From contig PHBH01000059.1 of the NCBI GenBank assembly GCA_002840535.1, positions 1-64,000 on the forward strand: a stretch of DNA of 64,000 nt, written 5' to 3'. The notes below the pieces were generated by a model, which was given only the letters and a program-made list of their open reading frames with translations, ran no database searches and was not told the origin of the DNA. The DNA is from Deltaproteobacteria bacterium HGW-Deltaproteobacteria-15. Its GTDB lineage: Bacteria; Desulfobacterota; DSM-4660; Desulfatiglandales; HGW-15. Below, one piece after another: positions 16,821 to 26,269 of this stretch (positions are counted from its first letter, which is position 1; each line of letters starts with the position of its first letter). The position numbers and the translations under genes were made by a program.

Positions 16821-17203
16821 CACCGGGCAAGAAGCTCCGTGATCTTTTCAAGCAGCTTTGCCTTGTCCACCGGCTTTTCAAAAAAGGCATCGGGGCTGAA
16901 GTACTCCTTGTCGCGATCCTTCTCAAACGGGACTCCCAGTTCGTCCGCCATCCCCGAGATCCCGATAACCGGAATGTCTTTCAATCTTGGATCCGACTTG
17001 ATTTGCTTGCAGACCTCAAAACCGGAGAAGAGCGTTTCCATCATAACATCCAGCAGCACGAGATCCGGGCGCTCCTTTTCAGCCAGTTCGATTCCTTTCT
17101 TCCCGTCCTCGGCCGTGATGGTCGTATGCCCGTTGCGCTTCAGAAAAGTCTCGGTGGTGAAGAGAAAATCGGGGTTGTCGTCAATGATCAGAATTTTTCC
17201 CAT
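16820..17203 (-). CDS. Single-domain response regulator in the Hdr operon
   Basis: A receiver-only protein of 127 residues: ILIIDDNPDF, phospho-acceptor Asp in LVLLDVMMETL, Lys in FFEKPVD. No output domain. It lies between the flavoprotein and the HdrC-B gene, so it is likely co-expressed with the redox complex. Whether it regulates the complex directly is unknown. Confidence 0.88.
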   Translation of the reverse strand: MGKILIIDDNPDFLFTTETFLKRNGHTTITAEDGKKGIELAEKERPDLVLLDVMMETLFSGFEVCKQIKSDPRLKDIPVIGISGMADELGVPFEKDRDKEYFSPDAFFEKPVDKAKLLEKITELLAR

Positions 17204-17260
17204 TCCCTTCCCTCTCTCTCAATTAATTCGTTGATTCGAAAAGGCTGTTCACTTCTCCCA

Positions 17261-17422
17261 CTTGCGGGTTGCTCAAAAATGCCCAGATGCAAGTTGTGCC
17301 CTGTCAATCCCGCTATTCGCGGGAGCGCCCGAGATCCCGAGGAGTGAGGCGTACAAATAGTACGCCGCAACGACGAGGGACGAGGGCAACGCAGCAGATG
17401 GGCGTTTTTCAGCGACCCGCTA
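17261..17422. repeat. Palindromic MITE-like element
   Basis: The left end cttgcgggttgctcaaaaat and the complement of the right end (ctagcgggtcgctgaaaaac) match closely over ~28 bp. The inside contains a second small palindrome (gcgtacaaatagtacgc) at about 17350-17367. About 160 bp, with no coding capacity. Its right border includes the stop codon of the flavoprotein gene. Confidence 0.6.
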
Positions 17423-18262
17423 GTATTCGGAGGGCATCTGCTTGAGCTGCGCCAGCGAAAAAACCGGCCCATCCTTGCATACGTACTGGTCCCCGATGTT
17501 GCACCTGCCACAGATCCCGATGCCGCACTTCATGCGCATTTCGAGGGACAGGATGATCCGTTCCGGAGGAAAACCCAGCTTCTCAAGCACGGGCTGAGTG
17601 AATTTGATCATGATCGGGGGTCCGCATACAATCGCGATTGCGTTTTCCGCGCTCTTGATCTTCTTTTCCGTGATCGTGGGAACAAACCCGACGTTGTATT
17701 TCCAACTGGGGTCGCTGGTGCCATCCACGGTGATATGCATGTGGATATCGTCCCTCTTCTCCCACTGGGCAAGCTCTTCTCTATACAGAAGCATGCCGGG
17801 AGTGCGGGCGCCATAGACCACCGTGATATCCTTGAAGAGAGGCCTGTTCTCAGGGTGCAGCATGTACACGATGCTTGAGCGAAGAGTGGTGAAGGCGAAA
17901 CCTCCGCCGATGATCACCACATTCTTTCCCTTCATCTTATCCCAGGGATACCAGTTTCCGAGGGGGCCTCGTATGCCGATGATCTCCCCTTCCTTCATGT
18001 CATGCAGGAAGGATGTCACGTGGCCAACCTTGTTTACCGTGAAGGCGACGAATCCCTTCTCGGTCGGAGAAGAGGCAATGCCTATCGGAATCTCTCCCTT
18101 GCCCGCAATGGATAACTCTGCAAATTGCCCCGGGATGTAGGCGAACCTCTTTTCGTCTTCAGGATTCAGAAATACGAATCTGAAGGTTTTCAGGTTCTTG
18201 TCCTCTGTCTCGGTTACGATTCGATCGATTTTCACCGGGTAGGGAAGATATGGATTTTTCAA
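17420..18262 (-). CDS. FAD/NAD(P)-binding oxidoreductase (AsrB/HydG/FlxA-like)
   Basis: A protein of 280 residues of the ferredoxin-reductase-like family that includes sulfite reductase AsrB, hydrogenase gamma subunits and FlxA. The FAD-binding beta barrel (PGQFAELSIAGKGEIPIGIA) is followed by an NAD-binding domain (NVVIIGGGFAFTTLR, later VCGPPIMIKF). A C-terminal [2Fe-2S] motif reads CGIGICGRCNIGDQYVC. The TTG at 18262 was chosen because a purine-rich AGGGGGG lies 5-8 bases upstream. It follows the Fe-S protein at 18487 and is probably a second NAD(P)H port of the complex besides the NuoF-like subunit. Confidence 0.87.
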   Translation of the reverse strand: MKNPYLPYPVKIDRIVTETEDKNLKTFRFVFLNPEDEKRFAYIPGQFAELSIAGKGEIPIGIASSPTEKGFVAFTVNKVGHVTSFLHDMKEGEIIGIRGPLGNWYPWDKMKGKNVVIIGGGFAFTTLRSSIVYMLHPENRPLFKDITVVYGARTPGMLLYREELAQWEKRDDIHMHITVDGTSDPSWKYNVGFVPTITEKKIKSAENAIAIVCGPPIMIKFTQPVLEKLGFPPERIILSLEMRMKCGIGICGRCNIGDQYVCKDGPVFSLAQLKQMPSEY

Positions 18263-18297
18263 CGAACACCCCCCTGCTAGGAATGTGGATTTCAGAT

Positions 18298-18465
18298 ACA
18301 AGTCAAGTTCGAATATCGAAATCCGAATCTCGAAACAAATTCAAAGCACAAATGGTTCAATGCTCGAAACAAAAGCCCAAGCGCGCCGCGGTTTCGGTCA
18401 TTTGAATTTCGGATTTTGGACATTGTTTCGGATTTCGTGCTTCGTATTTCGGATTTACGCTCTTT
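18298..18465. repeat. Degenerate 7-bp-period tract, inverted halves
   Basis: Left half CGAATAT, CGAAATC, CGAATCT, CGAAACA; right half TTTCGGA, TTTTGGA, TTTCGTG, CTTCGTA, TTTCGGA. It occupies the gap between the two Fe-S/flavoprotein genes within the operon. Confidence 0.7.
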
Positions 18466-18486
18466 TAAAACGGATTCATTAACAAA

Positions 18487-19524
18487 TCAAAAATCGTTCA
18501 TCACCTGCGCTACCCGCCGGATGTCTATATTCACAGGACAGTACTGTACACATCGCCCGCATCCGACACATGCCACGCCGTCATTGTACTTATCCACGTA
18601 GTATTTCAACTTGTGCATAAACCGCTGCCGCACGCGCTGCACCTTCTTGTCCCTGGGATTGTGGCCCGAACCATGGAGGGTGAAGAGCGGAAACATGCAG
18701 GCATCCCAGTTTCGGATTCTATCCCCCTCTTTTCCCAGGACCTCATCCTGAATGTCGAAGCACCAGCAGGTGGGGCAGAGATAGGTACAGGTTCCGCAAT
18801 TGACGCATGCAAAGGAGACCTTTTCCCAGAAAGGTGCATCGAAAAGTTTGTTCACCACTTTGGACTTGAGCTGATCAACAGGAACCCGGGTGGAGATCTT
18901 CTTCTGCGCGGTATCCGAAAGGTCCTGAGCCTTCCTCAGGGCGGACTCACCCGGTTCCGATCCGAGAGCGATCTGCTCAAGCAGTTTCTCCCCCTTCGGG
19001 GTGATGCTCCTCACAAGGAACCGGTCGCCGAGATCCACCATGAGAGCGTCCAAGCCCTTTTCGCTGAACGGACCGCTTCCCACACTTGTGCAGAAGCAGG
19101 TTGCGCAAGGCTCGTTGCAGCCGAAGCCGACCAGGGTGGTGGCCTCCATCCGTCGAACCCACCAGGGATCCTGGTACTGGGGATTGTCAAAGTTGATCTT
19201 CACGAGCTGAAAGGCATAACCGTCGCAAGGACGTATCCCGACAATTGCCTGTGGGGAAAAGTCCTTGGGCGACTCTTTCATGACGTGGGCGTCCTGCCTG
19301 GTCTCATCGAGTGTATACTCGAACATCCGCTCGGATTGGGGATAGATGACCGACTTTGGAGAGAGCCGGGTATTCTGGAAGTCAAAATCCGGCTTGCCGG
19401 CTTCTCCCATTAACCTGAAGTTGTGAAAATCCCCTTCCTTCACAGGCGCAAAGACCCTGTAGTGCTCCCTGAGCCCTTCCAGGGCTTTCAGCCACTCTTC
19501 TTTGGTAAAAATCCTCTTGATCAT
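18487..19524 (-). CDS. 4Fe-4S protein (AsrA/hydrogenase beta/FlxB-like)
   Basis: A protein of 345 residues. The N-terminal two thirds match the non-cluster region shared by AsrA and hydrogenase beta subunits (AIVGIRPCDGYAFQLV, VGFGCNEPCATCFCTSVGSG). The C-terminal third carries two [4Fe-4S] motifs: CVNCGTCTYLCPTCWC and CVGCGRCVQYCPVNIDIRR. It relays electrons between the flavoprotein encoded downstream and the rest of the complex. AAAGGG lies upstream of ATG 19524. Confidence 0.87.
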   Translation of the reverse strand: MIKRIFTKEEWLKALEGLREHYRVFAPVKEGDFHNFRLMGEAGKPDFDFQNTRLSPKSVIYPQSERMFEYTLDETRQDAHVMKESPKDFSPQAIVGIRPCDGYAFQLVKINFDNPQYQDPWWVRRMEATTLVGFGCNEPCATCFCTSVGSGPFSEKGLDALMVDLGDRFLVRSITPKGEKLLEQIALGSEPGESALRKAQDLSDTAQKKISTRVPVDQLKSKVVNKLFDAPFWEKVSFACVNCGTCTYLCPTCWCFDIQDEVLGKEGDRIRNWDACMFPLFTLHGSGHNPRDKKVQRVRQRFMHKLKYYVDKYNDGVACVGCGRCVQYCPVNIDIRRVAQVMNDF

Positions 19525-19556
19525 GAGAAACCCTTTTTCATGGGTGAGATTCGGAT

Positions 19557-20507
19557 CTATTTCACGAAGTCATTGTAGTCGTTAACACGGTACACATCCA
19601 AGGGGGGCCTCTGTTTGCCGTCAAGACCGGCCTCCCAGCCAAAGAGCTCAAACACATCCTTGTTGAGCTTCCTGGTCAGCTCCCTTACCGGGATGCCAAC
19701 GGGGCAGACCCTTTCACAGGCGCCGCAATCCGTGCACCGCCCTGCACAGTGGTATGCACGGAGGAAGTGAAAGGTCATGGTATCCACAGGATCGATGCTC
19801 TTTCCTACCCACTGGGGGCTCGACTCGTCGACGAAACAGGTGGGGCAGTAACAAAGCGGACAGGCGTTGCGGCACGCGTAGCAGCGAATGCAGGGCGAAA
19901 GGAGCTCCTTGAAAAACTTCTGTTTTTCCTCCGGGCTTTTCCTCTCCACCTCTTCAATACCCTGGAAAGGATTGACCCCTTCCTGTTCCGCCACACGGTC
20001 TGCCGCCATCTCGTCGTATTCGACCGGATTGCGATGAAGGCAGAGAACGCAGTTGCTCCTCAGAAAGTCCTTCTTTGCAAAGGTGTTCCGAAAACCGTTT
20101 CCCGATACGGTGAAAGACTCCCCCTCCTCTGCCACGTCGAGGATCTCACGATTCCCGACAGCCCTTTTCACGGCACGGTGATCGATCATGCCGGTGCAGG
20201 GAATGCCGACAATATAGAGCTGCTCCCGCTTGATCTGATTTTCCACGATATGGGTCACGATGTTCCTGGAGTTGCAGCCGTTGGCCACGATGCCGATCCG
20301 GTCGGTCCGCTTCGTGATATAGTTGCAGAGATTCAGGCCGCAGTGGCTGTCCCAGTGAAGAAGATCGCTCTCGGAAGGATCCTTGATCAGCATGGGCTCA
20401 TTCATCATGGGAACGGATCCCTTCCTGTAACCGATGAACACGTCCACGGTCCCCTTTTCCAGGAGCTTTCGGGCAATCGCCCTGATTTTTTGTGTGTACT
20501 CGACCAT
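19557..20507 (-). CDS. 4Fe-4S protein with F420-hydrogenase-beta-like N-terminus (FlxC-like)
   Basis: A protein of 316 residues. The N-terminal part resembles coenzyme F420 hydrogenase/dehydrogenase beta proteins (GTVDVFIGYRKGSVPM, IGIVANGCNSRNIVTHIVEN, CVLCLHRNPVEYDE). The C-terminal part has ferredoxin motifs CIRCYACRNACPLCYCPTC and CTDCGACERVCPVGIPVRE. Its ATG overlaps the TAA of the MvhD gene (TAATG), so the two are translationally coupled. Probable electron-transfer subunit between MvhD and the AsrA/AsrB-like pair. Confidence 0.85.
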   Translation of the reverse strand: MVEYTQKIRAIARKLLEKGTVDVFIGYRKGSVPMMNEPMLIKDPSESDLLHWDSHCGLNLCNYITKRTDRIGIVANGCNSRNIVTHIVENQIKREQLYIVGIPCTGMIDHRAVKRAVGNREILDVAEEGESFTVSGNGFRNTFAKKDFLRSNCVLCLHRNPVEYDEMAADRVAEQEGVNPFQGIEEVERKSPEEKQKFFKELLSPCIRCYACRNACPLCYCPTCFVDESSPQWVGKSIDPVDTMTFHFLRAYHCAGRCTDCGACERVCPVGIPVRELTRKLNKDVFELFGWEAGLDGKQRPPLDVYRVNDYNDFVK

Positions 20508-20938
20508 TACGCCACCTCGGCTCTTCTTTTTACGAGATACCCTGCGGGGCCGGACTCCTTCACGGCATCAACTACCTTGTTGGCCACGTCCACGAACTTG
20601 GTCGCCTCGGCAGAGGATATCCAGGAGAAGTGGAGTCTCCCCGGCTCCAAGCCCATATACTCAAGCAGGCTTTTGAGCAAAGCGAATCTTCTTCTTGCGT
20701 AGTAATTACCTTCCAGGTAATGGCAGTCTCCGGGGTGTCACCCGGAAACCCAGACACCGTCTGACCCGCGCCGGAAAGACGCCAGAATGAGCTTCGGGCT
20801 GACCCGGGCGGAGCAGGGAACGCGGATCACCCGGATATTCGGCGGGTACTGGAGACGACTGACCCCTGCCAGGTCGGCCGCGCCGTAGCTGCACCAGTTG
20901 CAGAGGAACGCAGTAATCTTGGGCTGAAAGTTTTCCAT
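20507..20938 (-). CDS. mvhD: Methyl-viologen-reducing hydrogenase delta subunit (MvhD/FlpD-like), selenoprotein (Sec67)
   Basis: A protein of 143 residues if UGA at 20738-20740 is selenocysteine. N-terminal motif FLCNWCSYGAADLAG and PCSARVSP are typical MvhD. The UGA stands in GVWVSG-U-HPGDCHYLEGNY, where other MvhD proteins have GCHPGDCHY. The frame continues ARRRFALLKSLLE and ends at TAA. MvhD binds a [2Fe-2S] cluster and connects an electron donor to HdrA. GGTGGAG upstream selects ATG 20938. A hairpin of SECIS geometry follows the UGA. Confidence 0.92.
20705..20721 (-). promoter_or_regulatory. SECIS-like hairpin in mvhD
   Basis: ATTACC-TGGAA-GGTAAT starts 17 nt after the UGA: a perfect 6-bp stem with G as the second loop base. 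Confidence 0.7.
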
Positions 20939-21090
20939 CGTGATCTCCACCAATAGGTTCTCTTCTTATTCTATGCCGTTCGTTGTTTGTTGCTAGTGGT
21001 CGGTTGTAAAAGCGCAAGTCGGACGGCTTCCGCAAAACATCGCACTAATCTAGAGATCGGCGAGCCGTCCCTAACTACTGCTGTAAGATA

Positions 21091-21130
21091 TGCAACCCGC
21101 ACCCTGCAACCTGCTACCCGCAACCTGCTC
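21091..21130. repeat. Degenerate 7-bp-period tract
   Basis: TGCAACC, CGCACCC, TGCAACC, TGCTACC, CGCAACC, TGCTCAC in a row, immediately behind the stop of the large HdrA gene. It lies in the 190-bp gap before mvhD, which otherwise holds nothing recognisable. Confidence 0.75.
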
Positions 21131-24100
21131 ACATTTCATTGATCATGGCCATGAGCTGCCGTTCCTCGAATCCCTTGAGGTTGAGTGCGCCGGACCGGCA
21201 CGAGGCCACGCAAAGCCCGCAGCCCTTGCAGAGGACCGGGTTGATCTCGGCCTTGCCGGCAAAGCGGCCTTCCTTGATGAAAGAGGGTGCGGAGTAAGGG
21301 CATATTTCCACGCAGATCCCGCAGCTGCTGCAGGTCGCCGGATTTGCGGCGGCAACCATGCCGCTCACGGAGATGCTCTTTCGGGCAAGGAGGGTGACCG
21401 CACGAGAGGCGGCCGCCTGGGCCTGGGCCACCGATTCGTCGATGGGCTTCGGGTAATGGGCCATACCGCAAAGGAATACCCCGTCCGTAGCGAATTGCGA
21501 GGGGCCGAGCTTGGCATGGGCCTCCACGAAGAATCCGTCCTCGTTCATCGGCACCTTGAAGAACTGCGCGATCTTCTCGTCCTTGTAAGGAACGATCGCT
21601 GTAGCCAGGGTGAGAAGGTCCGCGGTAAGCACAATCGGCCGCTGCAGCACATGATCGGTTATCTGGATCGACAACCCGTCCTTGCCGGCAGTCACCACCG
21701 GCTTTGTTTCGCGGGAGTACCGGATGAAGAAAATCCCTGCCTTGCGGGCCTTGTGATATAGAAGCTCCCGCTCTCCGAAGGTCCTGATGTCCCGGTAGAG
21801 GATGTAGACATTCATCTCCGGGTTAATTTCCTTGAGGAGAAGAGCGCTCTCCACGGAATGCGTGCAGCAGACCCTGGAACAGTAAGGCCGCTCGGGCTCT
21901 CTGGAGCCGACGCACTGAATGAAAACTGCGGTCTTGAGCCGTTTCAGGGAAGGACCGCTCTCAATGAATTTTCGATCCAGCTCCAGGCTGGTCAGAACGC
22001 GGGGATCCCGGCCATAGAGGTATTCGTCGGGTTTGTATTCATGACCGCCCGTGGCGACCACCGCAATCCCGTGCTCTACGGTCCCTGTGATGTTGCCCGC
22101 GGATTCGAACGTGGATTTGAAATTGCCCACAAATCCTTCCACCTTTGTCAGTTCCGACTTCAGATGAAGTTCGATATTGCCATCGGCTTTGACAGACTCG
22201 ATCAGGCCTGCAACCTCCTTTTGGATATCTTCGCCTTTCCATGTCCTGTAAAGGTCCAAGGCCTGGCCCCCGAGCGCCGCTTCTCTTTCAACGAGACTCA
22301 CCTTGTATCCCTGCTCGCTAAGGGATCTGGCGGCGACCATGCCGGATATTCCCCCGCCCAGCACCAGGGCCTTCTGATCCACATTCAACGGCGACTCAGG
22401 GAGCGGCTCCATGAGCGCGACCTTGGCCGCAGCCATGCGCACCAGGTCCTTGGCCTTTTGTGTCGCCTCTTCGGGATCGGACTTGTGGACCCATGAGTCC
22501 TGGTTTCGGATATTGGTCATCTCGAAAAGGTACTTGTTCAACCCGGCACTCACGAGCGTTTCCTGAAAGAGCGGCTCGTGCGTCTTAGGGGTGCAGGCCG
22601 CCACAACGATGCGATTCAGGTTATTGGCCTTGATCACCTGGGCCATGGCGTCCTGGGTATCCTGGGAGCAGGAGTAAAGGTTGTCCGCAACGTATTCGAC
22701 ATAGGGAAGCGTCTTTGCATAATCCCGGACCGCAGGAACGTTGACCACGCTTCCAATGTTGATGCCGCAGTGGCAGACGAAAATCCCGATCCTCGGCCTT
22801 TCACCCCTGACATCCCTCTGCGCCACCGTCTCTTTTGCCTTGGTCATGGTATTGCGCGCCTTGCTCAGAAGTGCCCCGGCCTGGGCCGCTGCCGAGCTCG
22901 CCTCGATGACGGACTGGGGGATGTCCTTGGGTCCCTGGAAGGCGCCGCAGACGTAGACCCCTTCTCTTGAAGTCGCCACGGGGTGAAAGGAATCGGTCCT
23001 GCAGAACTGCGATTCGGTCAGCTCGATGCCGAGCTTTTGAGCCAGGCTCAAGACCTCGGGGGAGGATTCCATCCCCACGGACAGGATGACCATGTCGAAG
23101 GTCTCGTTCTTGAGCTCGCCGTCCTCGCTGGCATACTTGAGAAGAATATCGTCACCGCCCGCAACACCCTCCACCGTATGCACCCGCGACCGGATGAAGC
23201 GGACGCCGTGCTTGTTCCGGGCGTCCTCATAGTACCTCTCGAACTCCTTCCCGTGGGTCCGCATATCCATGAAGAAGACGGCGCAGTCCAGTTTGCCTCC
23301 GGAATGCTCCTTGGCAATGACGGCCTCCTTGATGGCGTACATGCAGCAGACCGAAGAGCAGTAAGGGTGATCGCAGCGGTTCAGATCCCTCGATCCGACG
23401 CACTGGAGCCAGGCAATTTTCTTGGGCTCCTTGTGGTCGGAAAGACGCACCAGATGCCCCGAAGTCGGGCCGGATGCGGAGAGGATCCGCTCGAACTCCA
23501 TGGAGGTGACTACATTCGGCAGCCTGGAATAGCTGTAGGCATCGTACTTGGAAGGATCAAAAGGTTGAAAGCCGGGGGCGAGAATGACGGCCCCCACTTC
23601 CAGTTCGATGATCTTGTCCTTTTGGGTATGATCGATGGCCCCCACGCCGCAGGATTCCGCGCAGATCTTGCACCCGCCGGTCTTGAAATGAATGCACTTG
23701 CTCCTGTCGATGGCCGGGGTATTCGGGATGGCCTGCGCATACGGAACGTAGATCGGCTTCCGGCCCTTGAGCCCCATGTCATATTCCGAAGGAATGCGCT
23801 TGACCGCGTGCTTTGCGATATCCTCGAGCTTGATGTGTCCTGTGGGGCAGACCGAAACGCAGGCCCCGCACCCCATGCAGAATTCCGTCTGAACATGGAA
23901 GGGGGTATCCACCTTCATTTCCGTGCCGCGGCCCGTCAGGCTGATGGCGGAATTGCCCATCCTCTCACACATACGAGTGCAGAGCCCGCACAGGATGCAG
24001 TCGTCGTTTTCTTTCTTGAACCGGACTTCCTCAATCCCATACTTCTTTGCGAGATTCTTCAGAATCGGGACATCCGGACAACGGGCCAGAAGCAGTTCCA

Positions 24101-24365
24101 CGATCAGTTTGCGGCCCTTTTCAACCGCGTCGGTATCCGTCCTGACCTCCATGCCCTCCCAGATCGGGTAATTGCATGACGTCACGAAGCGGCTTCTCCG
24201 GCCGTCAAACACCTCAACGGTGCACAACCGGCACATCCCGGCAGGTTCGAGTGCCTTGTGGTAGCACAGGGTAGGGATCTCGACCCCGTACTTCTGGGCG
24301 ACCTGCAGGATGTATTGTCCCTCTTCTCCCTGGACGGTCTTTCCATTCAGTTTGAATGTAATCAT
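21129..24365 (-). CDS. hdrA: NuoG-type ferredoxin region fused to an HdrA C-terminal part and a second HdrA module
   Basis: A protein of 1078 residues. Residues ~1-190 resemble the NuoG/hydrogenase N-terminus: [2Fe-2S] cysteines (PAGMCRLC, SCNYP) and ferredoxin motifs CILCGLCTRMCERMG and CMGCGACVSVCPTG. From ~200 (LKGRKPIYVPYAQAIPN, then a cysteine cluster and IAWLQCVGSRD) it continues as HdrA but without the FAD-binding start. A second HdrA-type module begins near 510 (GIFVCHCGINIG, GGGISGMVAARSL, FIQCVGSREPERPYC) and ends with two ferredoxin motifs (CSSCGICVEICP, CKGCGLCVASC). The missing FAD segment of the first module is encoded separately at 26796-27200. ATG 24365 has GAGGG upstream. Candidate flavin-bifurcating core. 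Confidence 0.9.
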   Translation of the reverse strand: MITFKLNGKTVQGEEGQYILQVAQKYGVEIPTLCYHKALEPAGMCRLCTVEVFDGRRSRFVTSCNYPIWEGMEVRTDTDAVEKGRKLIVELLLARCPDVPILKNLAKKYGIEEVRFKKENDDCILCGLCTRMCERMGNSAISLTGRGTEMKVDTPFHVQTEFCMGCGACVSVCPTGHIKLEDIAKHAVKRIPSEYDMGLKGRKPIYVPYAQAIPNTPAIDRSKCIHFKTGGCKICAESCGVGAIDHTQKDKIIELEVGAVILAPGFQPFDPSKYDAYSYSRLPNVVTSMEFERILSASGPTSGHLVRLSDHKEPKKIAWLQCVGSRDLNRCDHPYCSSVCCMYAIKEAVIAKEHSGGKLDCAVFFMDMRTHGKEFERYYEDARNKHGVRFIRSRVHTVEGVAGGDDILLKYASEDGELKNETFDMVILSVGMESSPEVLSLAQKLGIELTESQFCRTDSFHPVATSREGVYVCGAFQGPKDIPQSVIEASSAAAQAGALLSKARNTMTKAKETVAQRDVRGERPRIGIFVCHCGINIGSVVNVPAVRDYAKTLPYVEYVADNLYSCSQDTQDAMAQVIKANNLNRIVVAACTPKTHEPLFQETLVSAGLNKYLFEMTNIRNQDSWVHKSDPEEATQKAKDLVRMAAAKVALMEPLPESPLNVDQKALVLGGGISGMVAARSLSEQGYKVSLVEREAALGGQALDLYRTWKGEDIQKEVAGLIESVKADGNIELHLKSELTKVEGFVGNFKSTFESAGNITGTVEHGIAVVATGGHEYKPDEYLYGRDPRVLTSLELDRKFIESGPSLKRLKTAVFIQCVGSREPERPYCSRVCCTHSVESALLLKEINPEMNVYILYRDIRTFGERELLYHKARKAGIFFIRYSRETKPVVTAGKDGLSIQITDHVLQRPIVLTADLLTLATAIVPYKDEKIAQFFKVPMNEDGFFVEAHAKLGPSQFATDGVFLCGMAHYPKPIDESVAQAQAAASRAVTLLARKSISVSGMVAAANPATCSSCGICVEICPYSAPSFIKEGRFAGKAEINPVLCKGCGLCVASCRSGALNLKGFEERQLMAMINEM

Positions 24366-24390
24366 GGTCAAATCCCTCGTCTGTCTGCGA

Positions 24391-26244
24391 TCATCTCACG
24401 ACCACGGCATTGAACTTACAGGCATCGTAACAGATCCCGCACTTGATGCATTTTGTGTTGTCCAGAGTGTGCGGCTCCTTCTTCTCCCCGGTGATCGCCT
24501 CCTGCGGGCACTTGGGAGCACATACATGGCAGCCGGTGCAGGCTTCCGCATCGATCTCGTAATGGAAAAGAGGCTTGCAGACGCCTGCCGGACATTTCCT
24601 GTCTCTGATGTGCGCCTCGTATTCGTCGCGAAAATAAAGAATGGTGGTGAGGAGCGGATTGGGGGCCGAGGTTCCAAGCCCGCAGAGCGAGAACTTCTGG
24701 ACCATGCTCCCCATTTCCTCCAGAAGCTCGATATCGCCTTCCTTGCCGCGGCCTTCGCAGATCCCCGTCAGGATCTCGAGCATCTGCTTGATCCCTTCCC
24801 TGCAGGGATTGCACTGGCCGCAGGATTCCTCCTTCAGGAAATCCAGGAAGTACCGGGCCACGTCCACCATGCAGGTATCCTGATCCATGACGATCATCCC
24901 GCCGGAGCCCATAATGGAGCCCACCTTGGCGAGTTCGTCGAAATCCACCCGCAGGTCCAGGAACAACTCGGGGATGCAGCCTCCCGAAGGGCCGCCGGTC
25001 TGAACGGCCTTGAATTTCCGCTTCTTGGGGATTCCTCCTCCAATATCGAAAATGATGCTGCGGAGAGTCGTGCCCATGGGAACCTCTACAAGCCCCGTGT
25101 TGACGACCTTTCCCACCAGAGAGAAAATCTTTGTTCCTTTGCTTCTCTCGGTGCCGATAGCACCGTACCAATCGGCCCCCTTGTTTATGATGACGGGGAC
25201 ATTGGCCCAGGTCTCCACATTGTTCAGATTGGAAGGGCTCTGGCGGAACCCCTTCTCCACCGTATGAACGTACTTTGCCCTGGGCCGGCCTGGTTTTCCT
25301 TCCAGAGAAGCCATCAGCGCGGTGGACTCCCCGCAGACAAAGGCCCCTCCTCCGCGGCTGATATGCACGTCAAAATCAAAGCCCGAACCCAGAATGTTCT
25401 TGCCCAGCACGCCCAGCTCTCTCGCGCTTTGAAGGGCGAGGGTGAAATTTTTAACGGCAAGGGGATACTCATGTCTCACATAGACATATCCTTCCCGGGA
25501 ACCGATGGCCAACCCCCCGATGATCATTCCCTCGAGAACGCTGTGGGGGTTCCCCTCCAGAAGGCTGCGATCCATGTAAGCACCCGGGTCTCCTTCGTCT
25601 GCATTGCAGATGACATACCTCTCACCTTCATGTTTCCGGCAGGTCTCCCATTTGATTCCCGTGGGAAACCCTCCTCCGCCGCGGCCCCTCAAACCGGATT
25701 TCTTGATCTGCCTTATGATCTCTTCGGGTTTGATCTCGAACAAGGCTTTGCCCAAGGCACTATACCCGCCTACCGCGATGTAGTCCTCGATGCTCGTCGG
25801 TTCGATCATCCCGTTGTTGCCGAAGATGATCCTCTGCTGAAGCTTGTAAAAAGGGATGTCCTGCTCACGAAAGATTCTTTTCTTGGTGGACGGGTCCCTG
25901 AAGGTAAGGGAGTCTACCACCTCTCCTTTCATGATGGTTTTCTCCACGATCTCCGGCACCTTTTCTTCGCTCACTTGAGGATAAAAGATCCCTTCGGGAT
26001 GGATGACCATAATCGGCCCTTTTTCGCAGAACCCGTGGCACCCTGTCATTTTTATGAGCACCTTGTCCTGCAACCCTTGCCGTTGGAGTTCCTCCTTGAG
26101 GGCCTTGTGCACCTTGGCGGTTCCATAAGCGCCGCACCCCGAACCGGCGCAAAGGGAGATCACCTTTCTCTTGTCCTTCTGCCGCTCCTGCTGCAATTTT
26201 GTCCTTAGGGTTTCCAGCGCCTCCCGATTCTTCAGCTTAGCCAT
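24391..26244 (-). CDS. NuoF-like NADH-binding Fe-S flavoprotein (HndC/HydB-like)
   Basis: A protein of 617 residues. Residues ~30-120 form a thioredoxin-like [2Fe-2S] domain (CAGSGCGAYG, TGCHGFCEKGP). The core carries the FMN/NADH-binding signatures GLRGRGGGGFPTGIKWE and ICNADEGDPGAYMDR, then the cluster motif ESCGQCNPCREG. The C-terminus adds two ferredoxin motifs (CTGCHVCAPKCP, CIKCGICYDAC). It is the NAD(H)-reacting subunit of bifurcating hydrogenases and Bam-type complexes. It lies between the NuoE-like and HdrA genes. Confidence 0.93.
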   Translation of the reverse strand: MAKLKNREALETLRTKLQQERQKDKRKVISLCAGSGCGAYGTAKVHKALKEELQRQGLQDKVLIKMTGCHGFCEKGPIMVIHPEGIFYPQVSEEKVPEIVEKTIMKGEVVDSLTFRDPSTKKRIFREQDIPFYKLQQRIIFGNNGMIEPTSIEDYIAVGGYSALGKALFEIKPEEIIRQIKKSGLRGRGGGGFPTGIKWETCRKHEGERYVICNADEGDPGAYMDRSLLEGNPHSVLEGMIIGGLAIGSREGYVYVRHEYPLAVKNFTLALQSARELGVLGKNILGSGFDFDVHISRGGGAFVCGESTALMASLEGKPGRPRAKYVHTVEKGFRQSPSNLNNVETWANVPVIINKGADWYGAIGTERSKGTKIFSLVGKVVNTGLVEVPMGTTLRSIIFDIGGGIPKKRKFKAVQTGGPSGGCIPELFLDLRVDFDELAKVGSIMGSGGMIVMDQDTCMVDVARYFLDFLKEESCGQCNPCREGIKQMLEILTGICEGRGKEGDIELLEEMGSMVQKFSLCGLGTSAPNPLLTTILYFRDEYEAHIRDRKCPAGVCKPLFHYEIDAEACTGCHVCAPKCPQEAITGEKKEPHTLDNTKCIKCGICYDACKFNAVVVR

Positions 26245-26269
26245 TTTCCTGTTGTCCCTCCATTCCGCC

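Noticed and set aside
22983..24179. Plus-strand reading frame of 398 codons
   Set aside because: Antisense to the large HdrA gene.
24310..26208. Long plus-strand reading frame of 632 codons
   Set aside because: It is antisense to the NuoF-like gene, which has clear motifs throughout; high GC keeps the opposite strand open.
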